A stretch of DNA of 64,000 nucleotides from Ruegeria meonggei. Lineage in GTDB: Bacteria; Pseudomonadota; Alphaproteobacteria; Rhodobacterales; Rhodobacteraceae. The notes below the pieces were generated by a model that saw only the letters and a list, made by a program, of their open reading frames with translations, was not told the DNA's origin and did no database searches. The translations under genes were made by a program, and so were the position numbers. Below are positions 35,683 to 44,438 of the stretch, one piece after another (position 1 is the first letter of the stretch; every line of letters starts with the position of its first letter). The DNA lies in the NCBI RefSeq assembly GCF_900172215.1, contig NZ_FWFP01000007.1, forward strand, positions 124,001 to 188,000, written 5' to 3'.

Positions 35683-36390
35683 TTATTCGATCCCGAAATA
35701 AGCGCGCGAGATGTCTTCGCGCGAAACGGTGTCAGACGCGCTCTCCAGCGAAACGCGTCCCTCTTGCAGGCAGAAGACCCGGCTCGAGACCGACAGTGCC
35801 TTGGTGATGTCCTGTTCAACGATGATCGCGCTCATACCCTCGCCAATAATGCCGGGAAGCGCTTCGTAGATGTCCTTGATGATGATCGGTGCCAGCCCGA
35901 GGCTAACTTCGTCAAAAAGGATCAGATCGGGATTGGCCATGAGAGCCCTCCCGATAGCAACCATCTGCTGTTGACCGCCAGAGAGCGAAGTAGAGGCCTG
36001 ATCTTTTCGCTCTTCAAGGATCGGAAATAGATCGTAGACGGCTTTCAGATCCCAGGGGCCTTTGCGGCCAACCTGAGCTCCTATCATCAGGTTCTCTTTG
36101 ACTGACAAAGAGGGAAACAGTTGACGACCCTCTGGAACCATCGCCAGACCAAGTTCGGCAACCTCGTCCGCGCGAAGGCGGCTGATATCCTGCCCTCGGT
36201 AGTGGATCTGACCCCGTCCGTTTGTCAGCAACCCTGTGATGGACCGCATCAAGGTGGATTTTCCCGCACCATTTGCACCAATGATGGCAAGGACTTCGCC
36301 CTCGCCCACGTCCAGTTCAACGTCGTAGAGCGCTTGGAAGTCGCCGTAGTAAGAGTTCAAATCGCGTGTCTGGAGAATTGGATCAGGCAT
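35683..36390 (-). CDS. livF: Branched-chain amino acid-type ABC ATPase (LivF)
   Basis: ATP-binding subunit of 235 residues. Walker A GANGAGKST, signature SLSGGQQQMVAIGRAL, Walker B LILFDEVSLGLAP, and the switch region IIVEQD, where the usual His is Gln as is normal for LivF. Overlaps livG by 8 nt. Confidence 0.93.
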   Translation of the reverse strand: MPDPILQTRDLNSYYGDFQALYDVELDVGEGEVLAIIGANGAGKSTLMRSITGLLTNGRGQIHYRGQDISRLRADEVAELGLAMVPEGRQLFPSLSVKENLMIGAQVGRKGPWDLKAVYDLFPILEERKDQASTSLSGGQQQMVAIGRALMANPDLILFDEVSLGLAPIIIKDIYEALPGIIGEGMSAIIVEQDITKALSVSSRVFCLQEGRVSLESASDTVSREDISRAYFGIE

Positions 36391-37111
36391 CGGCTTCGAT
36401 CCCCAGATAGATCTCTTTGACTTCAGTGCTTTCCATGATTGTTTGCGGCTCGCCCTCGGCGATCTTCTTTCCGAAATCGATAACGATCAGGCGGTCCACA
36501 ACAGCCAGCAGCGCATGCACGACGTGTTCGATCCAAATGATGGTGACGCCAGAGGCATGAATGTCCTTGATGGTTTGAACCAGTGATTTGCACTCTGCTT
36601 CGGTCAGCCCACCGGCGATTTCGTCCAGCAGCAGCAATCTTGGCTTGGCGCAAAGAGCGCGTGTCAGTTCCAGGCGTTTTCGTTCCAGCAATGTCAGGCT
36701 GCCTGCAAGAACGTTTGCCTTTGGCAGCAGCTCGGTTTGATCCAGTACTACCAGACAAAACCGTTCAGCTTGGTGCCCACGCAGCCCAGCCGATTGCGTG
36801 GCAGCGATCATGGCGTTTTCGAAAACGGTCATGCCCGAAAACGGCTGCGGGACCTGAAACGAACGGGCGATCCCTGCATGGCTGCGTCTTGCGGCGCTCC
36901 ATTTGGTGACGTTCTGACCATCAAACTCGATACGTCCGGAATTCGGTTTCAGCGTCCCTGTAATCAGATTGAACATCGAGGTTTTACCGGCGCCATTGGG
37001 GCCAATCACCCCAAGCGCCTCACCTTGTTGGACCTGATAGTTCAGCGCATCGGCGACAGTGACTGCGCCAAATGCTTTGCTCAGGTCTTGGAGATTCAGG
37101 ATTGTTGTCAT
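36383..37111 (-). CDS. livG: Branched-chain amino acid-type ABC ATPase (LivG)
   Basis: ATP-binding subunit of 242 residues. Walker A is GPNGAGKTS, the signature is the variant SLTLLERKRLELTRAL seen in a subset of LivG proteins, and Walker B is LLLLDEIAGGL with switch His in WIEHVVHAL. Start at 37111 is chosen for the conserved MTTILNLQDLSKAFG and a GAGAG upstream; 37141 is an alternative. Confidence 0.9.
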   Translation of the reverse strand: MTTILNLQDLSKAFGAVTVADALNYQVQQGEALGVIGPNGAGKTSMFNLITGTLKPNSGRIEFDGQNVTKWSAARRSHAGIARSFQVPQPFSGMTVFENAMIAATQSAGLRGHQAERFCLVVLDQTELLPKANVLAGSLTLLERKRLELTRALCAKPRLLLLDEIAGGLTEAECKSLVQTIKDIHASGVTIIWIEHVVHALLAVVDRLIVIDFGKKIAEGEPQTIMESTEVKEIYLGIEADA

Positions 37112-37161
37112 GCTTCTCTCGGATGGAGGGTTCGGCGCCATGATCGGCGCCGAACAATTAG

Positions 37162-38442
37162 TCAGCCCAGCAGCTTCATGTCTGCCGTCACCGGAACCTC
37201 GGGCGCGGTGCTGTTTGCAACGATCTGCAACTCATACGCGTCCCCGGATTTTTGCCACTGACCACCGACCAGTGGCGTCTTGGTTACATTGTTCATAGGC
37301 CCATCACCCCAGTTCACCGGTCCCACGATGGTGTTCAGGTTCGTAGATGTGATGGCCGAAATGATCGAAGAGGGGTCTTCCAGATCATCAGCCCGTTTGA
37401 TCACGTCCGCGACGACCTCGAACAGAGCGTGTTTGAAACCAAGCGGTTGCGTCCACGGACGTCCCGACTCTGCTGTGTACCCTTCCGCCAGTTGTTTCGA
37501 AGAAATACCGGTCAGCGAGGACGAGAACGGATGGTGTGGAGACCACCAGACCTCGGTCGACAACCCATCGCCACGATCGCCGAGCGATTCAATGACAGAC
37601 GGGAACAACAGCGCCTTGCCGATGGTCACAACCTTCGGGTTGAACCCTTGCTGTGCGGCCTGGCTCCAGAACGTCGCGAAATCTGGCGGGATCATGTTGC
37701 CGGTAACGATTTCACATCCAGCCGCTTTGAACGCTGCAATCTGGTTTGAGAAGTCATCGGACAGCGGCTGATATCGGCCGGGATCGGTGAGCGTGTAACC
37801 GGCGGCAGCAAGCGGTTTGGGCAGACCCAGTTCCGCATCACCCCAGGCATTGCCGTCGGCATCGTTAGGGAAAAGCCCGCCCACGGTCTTGGCCACTCCG
37901 GTCTTATCCCACATGTCGAGGAACGCGGCGATAACGTCCTCAAGACCCCAGAAGAAGTGATAGGTGGTCTCAAACCCTTCGCCCGGAACACCGTTTCGGC
38001 CAAAGAAGTACGGCTGCCATGGGCAGTCGGTTGTGATGCAAGGAACTTCATTAATCTCTGCCTGATCGGCGACAGGGTTCACGGTGTCCGGCGTTGAAGC
38101 CGCAACGATGATATCGACCTCATCACCCAGGATCAGGTCAGCGGCGACCTCTGCTGCTCGGTTTGGATTGGACTGGCTGTCTTTTGAGATGATTTCGACG
38201 TTCCAGGTTTTGCCATTGTTGTCCAAGCCCGCCGAAAAGACCTGCTGGATGGCTTGCAGAACATATTCGTCGGCCTCGGCAAAACCGGCCAGTGGCCCGG
38301 TGCGCGGGCTGACGTTACCGATCCGCAGCGTCGGGTTCGCAGCATAGGCACGCGTTGCCCGGAGTATAGCCGGAGCAGCGATTGCCGCTGTGGCACCGGC
38401 TATGAAACCACGCCTTGTGGCTGTTTTGAAAGTCCTTGTCAT
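37162..38442 (-). CDS. Tat-exported ABC substrate-binding protein (Liv type)
   Basis: Periplasmic receptor of 426 residues for the Liv importer. The N-terminus MTRTFKTATRRGFIAGATAA carries a twin-arginine motif (Arg10-Arg11) and hydrophobic segment, cleaved near AYAAN. LRIGNVSPRTGPLAGFAEAD and NPNRAAEVAADLI are family features. The unusually rich aromatic ligand region (CPWQPYFFGRNG, TTYHFFWGLED, EVWWSPHHPF) suggests a quaternary amine or aromatic ligand, which would fit cation-pi binding; this is inference. First transporter gene downstream of the catabolic genes. Confidence 0.88.
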   Translation of the reverse strand: MTRTFKTATRRGFIAGATAAIAAPAILRATRAYAANPTLRIGNVSPRTGPLAGFAEADEYVLQAIQQVFSAGLDNNGKTWNVEIISKDSQSNPNRAAEVAADLILGDEVDIIVAASTPDTVNPVADQAEINEVPCITTDCPWQPYFFGRNGVPGEGFETTYHFFWGLEDVIAAFLDMWDKTGVAKTVGGLFPNDADGNAWGDAELGLPKPLAAAGYTLTDPGRYQPLSDDFSNQIAAFKAAGCEIVTGNMIPPDFATFWSQAAQQGFNPKVVTIGKALLFPSVIESLGDRGDGLSTEVWWSPHHPFSSSLTGISSKQLAEGYTAESGRPWTQPLGFKHALFEVVADVIKRADDLEDPSSIISAITSTNLNTIVGPVNWGDGPMNNVTKTPLVGGQWQKSGDAYELQIVANSTAPEVPVTADMKLLG

Positions 38443-38485
38443 TGCGTCCTCCCTTCACCGGCCTCCCGCCAGTGTTTGATTGATC

Positions 38486-39412
38486 TTACAAAGTCTTCTC
38501 GAGATTTTTCAGATGTTTCGCGACACGCTGGCGAATTTCATCCGCCTCGCCCTCGGCCCATTTCCTGAACCCTTCTCCGGATTTCATGCCCAGCTTGCCC
38601 GCATCGACAAGCGCCTTTAGATAGGATGAAGGGCCCTTGTGCGCCTCAAGATCGTGCAGCACGTTTTCGTGGATATCGAGCGTCAGGTCGGTGCCAACAA
38701 GGTCAGCGTTCTCTAACGGCCCAAGCACTGCCAACCGGCGGCCAAAACTGGACTTTATCACGGTATCGACAGCCTCTGCGTCGCAGATACCGTTTTCCAC
38801 TAGGCTGACCGCTTCGCGCCACAAGGCATGCTGAAGACGGTTTCCGATAAAGCCGGGCACATCCTTTTCGACCATCACCGGAGTTTTTCCGGCATCCTTC
38901 AATAGATCGTACATCGTCTGCGCAGTCTCTGGGTCTGTCCACTCAGTCTTGATGACCTCGACTAACGGGATCATATGCGGCGGGTTCCACCAATGCGTTC
39001 CGATGGCCCGGTTTTTCAGCCGCAAACCAGACATGATCTGAGTGATCGGCATGACCGAAGTATTGGATGCGAGAATGCAAGTCTCTGGTGCGTGCGCCTC
39101 GATTTCAGCAAATATCGCTTGCTTTAGCTCCAATTTTTCCGGCGCCGCTTCGAAAACCGCGTCCGCATTTCGGACCGCAGTTGCCGTTGTCGCAAAGACC
39201 TCAATCATCTCGAGGGTCTTTGTGATGGTCGCTTCGCCATCCCCCATCGCGGCCATACTGGTGCGAATGCGCTCTGACACTGTGTTCCGAGCCTCTTCCA
39301 CAGGGTCTGTGACGGCGACGTATTGACCGGCCTTCGCTAAAGTCAGGGCAATGCCATGGCCCATCAAGCCTGCGCCAATCACTGCCATCTGCTGTTTTTT
39401 ACGCACCATCAT
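38486..39412 (-). CDS. 3-hydroxyacyl-CoA/L-carnitine dehydrogenase family protein
   Basis: NAD-dependent beta-hydroxyacid dehydrogenase of 308 residues. The Rossmann motif is MAVIGAGLMGHGIALTLAKA, the catalytic region AIGTHWWNPPHMIPLVEVI with the family His, and NRLQHALWREAVSL begins the C-terminal helical domain. Length and single-domain layout resemble lambda-crystallin or L-carnitine dehydrogenase rather than FadB. With BKACE in the same operon it could make the beta-keto acid substrate. ATG 39412 directly abuts the upstream SDR stop; a second ATG at 39409 is possible. Confidence 0.87.
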   Translation of the reverse strand: MMVRKKQQMAVIGAGLMGHGIALTLAKAGQYVAVTDPVEEARNTVSERIRTSMAAMGDGEATITKTLEMIEVFATTATAVRNADAVFEAAPEKLELKQAIFAEIEAHAPETCILASNTSVMPITQIMSGLRLKNRAIGTHWWNPPHMIPLVEVIKTEWTDPETAQTMYDLLKDAGKTPVMVEKDVPGFIGNRLQHALWREAVSLVENGICDAEAVDTVIKSSFGRRLAVLGPLENADLVGTDLTLDIHENVLHDLEAHKGPSSYLKALVDAGKLGMKSGEGFRKWAEGEADEIRQRVAKHLKNLEKTL

Positions 39413-40198
39413 TTAGCCCGCCGTATATCCACCGTCGGCATGAAGGATATGCCCGGTGTAGAAATCAGATGCGCGTGAGGCGAGAAACAGCAGAGGACCG
39501 GCAAGGTCTTCTGGCTCACCCAGTCGCCCCTTTGGAACACGGGTAAGGAAGCCATCGCGCACCGCTTTGGCCTCGTCGGTGTCTTCGAACATCCAAGCTG
39601 TTAAAGGAGACCTGAACACTGTCGGAGCGATCGCGTTGACGGTAATTCCAGTCGGCCCGAGCTCACACCCCAAGGCTTTGGTGATCCCGTTTACTGCGGC
39701 CTTTGATGCGCAATACGCAGTATAACCAGCCGGATGGCCAAGAATACTGCGGGCGGAGCTGACGAAGATGATCTTGCCGTATTCGCTGACCTTCATCTGT
39801 TTCGCAGCCGAACGCGCGAGCAACCAGCTTTGATTGACGTTGGCATCCATTACCGCATCAAAGGTTTCGGGAGCCATTTCGTTGATCGGAGCGACTTTGT
39901 TCATGCCGGACGCGACGACGAGAATGTCCAGCTTGCCAAAACTGTTGACCGCTTCATCGACCAACGCGTCGCATGACGCCTCGTCGTTTGGCCGTGTATT
40001 CACTGTTACAACAGCAGCTCCGAGCTCCTCGCACTCTTTGGCAATCTCATCGAGCGCTTGTTGGTTGCCTGCTGCCAAAACCAAGTTGCAACCAGCCCCA
40101 GCCAGAACACGTGCAGCCACCATGCCAAAGGCCCCAGAGGCCCCCGTAATCAGTGCGACATTGTCCTTAACATCAAACATCTTGAGTGGATTAGACAT
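39413..40198 (-). CDS. SDR family oxidoreductase in the BKACE operon
   Basis: Short-chain dehydrogenase of 261 residues with ALITGASGAFGMVAA, LVVASGMN in the position of the NNAG motif (the Asn-Asn-Ala are replaced by Val-Ala-Ser), and the catalytic FVSSARS and YTAYCASKAAV. TGHILHADGGYTAG closes the fold. Substrate unknown; it may oxidise or reduce the same carbon skeleton as the neighbouring dehydrogenase. The stop directly abuts the next ATG. Confidence 0.85.
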   Translation of the reverse strand: MSNPLKMFDVKDNVALITGASGAFGMVAARVLAGAGCNLVLAAGNQQALDEIAKECEELGAAVVTVNTRPNDEASCDALVDEAVNSFGKLDILVVASGMNKVAPINEMAPETFDAVMDANVNQSWLLARSAAKQMKVSEYGKIIFVSSARSILGHPAGYTAYCASKAAVNGITKALGCELGPTGITVNAIAPTVFRSPLTAWMFEDTDEAKAVRDGFLTRVPKGRLGEPEDLAGPLLFLASRASDFYTGHILHADGGYTAG

Positions 40199-40209
40199 TC
40201 TATTCGTCC

Positions 40210-40554
40210 TCAGCTTTCTAGCGGGTAAGGAATGACGACAAGCATCTTGCAGGTGTGGTTCGAACGGTTTTCAATTTTACGAACTTCGCCCGGCGCGATC
40301 GTGCAGCTGTCCATGGGACCCAGGGTGGTTTCCACTCCATCAACGATGACGGTCATTTCGCCGTCCAAAACCACGTAGACCTTCTCGAACGGCGTAGAGT
40401 CCGGCCCCGCGCCTCCACCCGGCAGGAACTGACTGAGGCCGATCCATTGATTTGTCGGCCCGCCTTCCTCGAACCCCTGCAACCGAAGCCCGTGGCATCC
40501 AAAGTGGTTCGGTGCCTCGTAGGGTTGGGCGTCTTTAAACCGCTTTAAATGCAT
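40210..40554 (-). CDS. Cupin domain protein in the BKACE operon
   Basis: Small single-domain cupin (114 residues): YVVLDGEMTVIVDGVETTLG, then GPMDSCTIAPGEVRKIEN. The first motif keeps few of the usual metal His residues, though FGCHGLRLQGF and SNHTCKMLVV contain some. Role unknown; likely isomerase, ligand sensor or dioxygenase-like accessory in the same pathway. 11 nt upstream of the SDR. Confidence 0.8.
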   Translation of the reverse strand: MHLKRFKDAQPYEAPNHFGCHGLRLQGFEEGGPTNQWIGLSQFLPGGGAGPDSTPFEKVYVVLDGEMTVIVDGVETTLGPMDSCTIAPGEVRKIENRSNHTCKMLVVIPYPLES

Positions 40555-40620
40555 ATTCGTCTCCGCTCAGGATTATAGTATTGGTGGCCGCCGGCGAACC
40601 GGCGACCGGTTCGTGAGTGT

Positions 40621-41457
40621 TCAGAATTCTTCGCCAGCTTCGATGCGGTAAGACTGGTTCTTGTCGATCATCGCCACCAGGCGGATGATGCAGCCATCAC
40701 CACGGTCCCAGTTCCAAGGGAAAAATGCGAAGGTGCATCGCTTGCCGGTCACCGCATCCAGGTCACCGCCAACATTTTCAATTCCAAGAATACCTCTGGA
40801 GAACAGCATATTGTGCACCGGTTCCCATTCAGGGAAGTCAACTTCCCACGGAGTTCCACCTGACCACTCAAGATATTCCTTCTCAAGATGCGGCATGATC
40901 GGCCCGTTCCGCTGCGGGCCAATGGCCGTTGCCAACGGATGATCGTTTGCCTGGGTGTCATGCCCAACAACTTTCACACCTTTTTCGATCATCCACTCGG
41001 CGGCCGAAGGAACAAGACCCGGGCAGTAGGCGAAGTAGTCACCATCTTCGTACTGCTTGTGCCAACCAGTATTGATGATCAGAACATCGCCTTTGCGAAT
41101 TGCGTGCCCGCAAGCCTTTTCCAGATCATCTCCCGTAATTTGCTCCCACTTTTTCTTGGGGACAGAAACCACCAGGCCCGAACCGAAGAAATGCGGCAGC
41201 GGTACCTCGTCGATGAACGGCGTGCCCTGAACAACATGTGCCGGTGCATCGATATGCGTGGTCACGTGCATGGTCGTGGTAATCGTTTGCGACAACACAC
41301 CCGACTTGGCCATGTAGTGTTTGCGGTCGATCTGGACGTCTTTGAAATAGGGCCAGTTAGGGCATTGAAACCCGTATCTGTGACTCAGGTTATAGAACTC
41401 CAACCCCATGTCATTGTCAGTGTTTGCCTGAAACTCAATGCCGCGGATTTCAACCAT
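40621..41457 (-). CDS. Cyclase family protein (kynurenine formamidase-like metal hydrolase)
   Basis: Metal-dependent hydrolase of 278 residues. The family metal site is HVTTHIDAPAHVV (HxxTHxDxPxH pattern) near residues 65-78; DVLIINTGWHKQY and VVGHDTQANDHPL are further family features. Such enzymes hydrolyse amides, lactones or formamides, so it may act first in the pathway. ATG 41457 has GAGGAG 9 nt upstream; the frame to 41613 reads through the regulatory region and is rejected. First gene of the operon, facing iclR. Confidence 0.87.
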   Translation of the reverse strand: MVEIRGIEFQANTDNDMGLEFYNLSHRYGFQCPNWPYFKDVQIDRKHYMAKSGVLSQTITTTMHVTTHIDAPAHVVQGTPFIDEVPLPHFFGSGLVVSVPKKKWEQITGDDLEKACGHAIRKGDVLIINTGWHKQYEDGDYFAYCPGLVPSAAEWMIEKGVKVVGHDTQANDHPLATAIGPQRNGPIMPHLEKEYLEWSGGTPWEVDFPEWEPVHNMLFSRGILGIENVGGDLDAVTGKRCTFAFFPWNWDRGDGCIIRLVAMIDKNQSYRIEAGEEF

Positions 41458-41552
41458 TGGGCATATCTCCTCTGTTCGCCGGCGAAGCGGCGTTGGTCGA
41501 TTTGAATTGAATGGGTGGCCTCCCCACCTGTCCCGTATCATGATGCATACGC

Positions 41553-41565
41553 ACCGCAATGCGGT
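41553..41565. promoter_or_regulatory. Operator-like perfect palindrome 1 in the iclR divergent region
   Basis: ACCGCAATGCGGT is a perfect 13-bp palindrome about a central base. A near-identical copy lies 44 bp away. On the minus strand it sits just downstream of a TTGACC (-35-like, complement of 41563-41568), so a bound regulator would cover the promoter of the cyclase-led operon. Confidence 0.55.
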
Positions 41566-41587
41566 CAACTTAAAACTCACATTACGG

Positions 41588-41614
41588 TTGACTTGCACCG
41601 CATTGCGATACAAT
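41588..41614 (+). promoter_or_regulatory. Candidate iclR promoter
   Basis: TTGACT (41588-41593) and TACAAT (41609-41614) are separated by 15 nt, short but plausible for a regulated promoter. The spacer is almost entirely occupied by operator copy 2, suggesting autorepression. Confidence 0.4.
41597..41609. promoter_or_regulatory. Operator-like palindrome 2 in the iclR divergent region
   Basis: ACCGCATTGCGAT matches palindrome 1 (ACCGCAATGCGGT) at 11 of 13 positions. It lies between the -35- and -10-like hexamers of the iclR promoter. IclR-family regulators commonly bind such paired sites; assignment to this IclR is inference. Confidence 0.5.
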
Positions 41615-41672
41615 GTGCTGGAATACTTAATACCGGTATGCGACGGCAGTAAGAAGTGCGGGAGTCATTTAA

Positions 41673-42419
41673 GTGTCTGACAAAAATGAAAAAGGTGGAA
41701 TTCAAGTTATTTCAAGAGCGGCTTCGATCCTACGCGTATTGAAGGAAGGCCAGTCTGGAATGAGCTTGGGGAAAATCGCCGACCGCGTCGACCTGCCCCG
41801 CTCTACGGTACAAAGAATCACAAGCGCCCTTTCGGAAGAGAAGTTGGTTATTTCCGATGCGAATGGAGGAGGGTTGAGGCTCGGCCCTGAACTGAGCGCT
41901 CTTGCAGGGGCAGCTCACTACAGCATTGTCGAGCATTGTCGGCTTCTCTTGACTGAACTAACGCAAAAGACCGGAGAAACAACTGACCTCGCAGTTATGC
42001 GCGGCATCGGCATGGTTTTTCTCGATCAGGTTCCCGGCGTGTACCGTTTGACGACGGTCTCTCAAGTGGGTGAAGTGTTCCCATTGACCACCACCGCGAA
42101 TGGCAAAGCGTGTCTCGCCCAACTCAGTAAAGAAGATGCGATCAAGCTAGTTCGAAACGAATGGGGCCGGAATGGTATTCAGAGAAATGTAGATGAGTTC
42201 TTGGCTGAACTGGAAGCGGTTCGAGAACGCGGCCTTGCATATGATTTGGACGAACATTCTGCCGGTGTATCGGCAATAGGTTTTTCCTTCGTCGATTGGG
42301 CTGGAGAATTACACGCGATCTCAATTCCAGTGCCAACGACGCGATTTGCGCGACAAAGAGCAACCATCGAACAGGCGCTAATCGAGACATCCACAAATAT
42401 TCACCAAACCTTCCGATGA
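41673..42419 (+). CDS. IclR family transcriptional regulator
   Basis: Regulator of 248 residues, divergent from the BKACE operon that it probably controls. An N-terminal winged helix (about 10-75: SLGKIADRVDLPRSTVQRIT) is followed by the IclR effector domain (GETTDLAVMRGIGMVFLDQV, PLTTTANGKACLAQ, YDLDEHSAGVSAIGFSFVD). GTG at 41673 is the start; no strong Shine-Dalgarno. Two palindromes in the shared upstream region are candidate binding sites. Confidence 0.9.
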   Translation: MSDKNEKGGIQVISRAASILRVLKEGQSGMSLGKIADRVDLPRSTVQRITSALSEEKLVISDANGGGLRLGPELSALAGAAHYSIVEHCRLLLTELTQKTGETTDLAVMRGIGMVFLDQVPGVYRLTTVSQVGEVFPLTTTANGKACLAQLSKEDAIKLVRNEWGRNGIQRNVDEFLAELEAVRERGLAYDLDEHSAGVSAIGFSFVDWAGELHAISIPVPTTRFARQRATIEQALIETSTNIHQTFR

Positions 42420-42632
42420 ACTTAAGAAACGGGTTTGAGAAAGATTCGGGTCTCATGGCCAATCTTTCAAAAAAACCGCGATTCTACTGGAATACAGCCC
42501 ATGCATTCCACCGATCAGGCGGCTGCTAAGTCGGCAAGGCGCCGATGGGTGATATTTGTATCGAATCGCGGGTTTCGCAATCATTGGCTGAATAGACGCC
42601 GCCATAACGAGCCGCGAACGTTCCTGAAAAAG

Positions 42633-42740
42633 GGGTATTATCCGAACCGATCTCTGGTTGAGTGGTCAGCTCATCTTCAGACAAAAGGCACAATCACTTC
42701 AATGCGACTGATCGCGTCCAGTTATCGCATGTGCACAGAG
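42633..42740. repeat. Dispersed intergenic repeat, copy 2
   Basis: Within the 423-nt gap 42420-42842. GATCTCTGGTTGAGTGGTCA (42649-42668) matches the start segment of the other copies, and the following GCACAATCACTTCAATGCGA resembles the end of copy 1. The rest of the gap contains no recognisable gene. Confidence 0.6.
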
Positions 42741-42842
42741 CGCCGGTGATGAGCCCAATGTGTCTAATGCTGCGCAAAGAATGAACGTCCGCTCGGCAGT
42801 CAAACTTTCTCTCACAAAAGCGACAGTTCTGCCTCCATATTT

Positions 42843-43292
42843 TTAGTCAGATGTCTCCATCTTAGGCGGGCCACCACCAAGCGCTCTGCTGAGTTTCTCT
42901 GTGAGCGCGAAGAGCCGTTTGCTGTCCTCTGATCCCAGGATGTTTTCTATTAACTTGTCGCCTTCTTCCCAAACCTCTGCGACTCCCAGCAAAACCGACT
43001 GTCCGCTAGGTGTGATTTTGATCACATCAGCGCGCCGGTCTGTAGGACTAGTCTCGCGTTGCACATATCCAAGTGCTTCAAGCCTGGAAATCATTGAGCT
43101 CATGGTTCCAGGTGAGACGCTGAAATGTTTGACGAGGTGCTGCTGAGAGGATGGTCCAATCTTCTGTAGCGCATCCAGAACAAGGGCTTGGCGATGCCGT
43201 ATCCCGGACGATCCAAGCAAGCTTTCCAGTTGCTTTTCCAAAATCGCAGCTGAGTGTAGGAAGGGATGGATTCGTGCGTGCTGACGTTTCAT
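42843..43292 (-). CDS. MarR family transcriptional regulator
   Basis: DNA-binding regulator of 149 residues. The winged helix covers roughly 35-105: RHRQALVLDALQKIGPSSQ, FSVSPGTMSSMISRLEALG and the wing ETSPTDRRADVIKITPSG. Divergent from the lectin-like secreted protein (145 nt apart), which may be a target. The ATG at 43292 has only a weak upstream purine run. Confidence 0.87.
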   Translation of the reverse strand: MKRQHARIHPFLHSAAILEKQLESLLGSSGIRHRQALVLDALQKIGPSSQQHLVKHFSVSPGTMSSMISRLEALGYVQRETSPTDRRADVIKITPSGQSVLLGVAEVWEEGDKLIENILGSEDSKRLFALTEKLSRALGGGPPKMETSD

Positions 43293-43437
43293 GGGTTCAC
43301 TTTGAGAAATCTTGTGTATTAATTACAGTGATTTAAGAAATTTGTCAAATTAGTTCTAATTGAAAAAGTTTGGCTTGAAAGTATATTGAAGTGTAATTAA
43401 ACTATCCCCTTCAATCAGCCTTAGAAAAGGACACATA

Positions 43438-43854
43438 ATGCGATTTACGCTGTTCACAGCCACGCTGCTTGGTGCGGCTGGCGTTGCCAATGCTGACGCA
43501 CCACAGGTTCCGTCAGAAGCACCATATATCGTCCTCAGAGAAAACCACGACGAACCAAACGGATATGGGTTTTGCATTGATACATATGGGGCCGGGCAGT
43601 CTGATCTTTTGCAGACCCATTCTTGCAAACCGTCCAGTGAGGGTGAACCGCGCAGCTATGAAGGCCATGACACGCGTTTTGAGTACAACGCAGACACCAT
43701 GCAGGTCGTATCTTACCCATTTGAAGGCTTCTGCATGCAGGCCTTAATCGCTACAGGAAAGTCGGAGTTTGCACTGTTGGAATGCAGCGATCATCCTCGC
43801 CAAAAGTTCATTTACGACGAAACAGATCAGACTCTGCGACTAGTCGCCGGATAG
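43438..43854 (+). CDS. Secreted ricin-type (beta-trefoil) lectin-like protein, possibly 3' truncated
   Basis: Exported protein of 138 residues. A signal peptide (MRFTLFTATLLGAAGVANA) precedes two trefoil-like repeats: GYGFCIDTYGAGQSDLLQTH with C at the usual place, and GFCMQALIATGKSEFALLEC ending QKFIYDETDQTLRLVAG. A third repeat, expected in a complete trefoil, is missing. The last codons and stop (GCCGGATAG) belong to the dispersed intergenic repeat, so the gene has probably lost its 3' end to that element. AAGGA precedes the ATG. Carbohydrate binding is inferred from the pattern only. Confidence 0.65.
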   Translation: MRFTLFTATLLGAAGVANADAPQVPSEAPYIVLRENHDEPNGYGFCIDTYGAGQSDLLQTHSCKPSSEGEPRSYEGHDTRFEYNADTMQVVSYPFEGFCMQALIATGKSEFALLECSDHPRQKFIYDETDQTLRLVAG

Positions 43855-43960
43855 CAGTCATTGATCCTGCGCGCGGAGAACGTCTGTTTCGAGCCCATCT
43901 CGGACGTCTCGAAATTTCGCTGCGTGCGCGCACAGCACGAGAATTGCTGCGCCGCAGTCA
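43846..43960. repeat. Dispersed intergenic repeat, copy 3
   Basis: Starts GCCGGATAGCAGTCATTGAT and continues with ACGTCTGTTTCGAGCC and CTCGCTGCG-like TTCGCTGCGTGCGCGCACAG, parallel to 32467-32559. It supplies the stop codon of the lectin-like gene. Confidence 0.7.
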
Positions 43961-44438
43961 AAAAATTGTTCGCAGCACAGCGGAGGTTGAAGCCATTCGA
44001 GGGGGCCACAACAAATCTGAAAACGCGAACTCACAAGTCGCGCAACTCAGCATCATCTCGCTGCGGTTGCGCGAATGTAAGCTTCTATACTGCGTAGAGG
44101 TAAATTTCTGTAGCAAAAGGCAAAACTATTTGTCGGCACAAAGGGATGTGGAACGTTGCGCACCATTGCCTCAGTCGATAGCTGAAGCCTCAAGAAATGA
44201 GAAAGTCGCGTCATTCAAATCTGACCCAAACGTCAATCATTTCCGAACCCGGACTTAGTCTTCGGCGTTGTTTCCTTCGTTGGCTAGTTCGGCTTTTTGG
44301 CGCGGTGCGCAGAACGCCACAAGTTAAGTCAACGCGGACAGAAACGCCGAAATCGAATGACGAGGAACATGTCAAAAAGAAAAACTCAGTCACTTTCGAC
44401 TATGGCTGCGCTCCAGACCCAGCCCGTCGGCGTGATCA
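43961..44438. other. Gene-free stretch after the repeat
   Basis: About 480 nt with short frames of unlikely composition. Basic, Arg-rich frames here look like non-coding GC-rich sequence. No terminator or RNA gene was recognised. It ends at the 3' end of the large cyclase gene. Confidence 0.45.
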
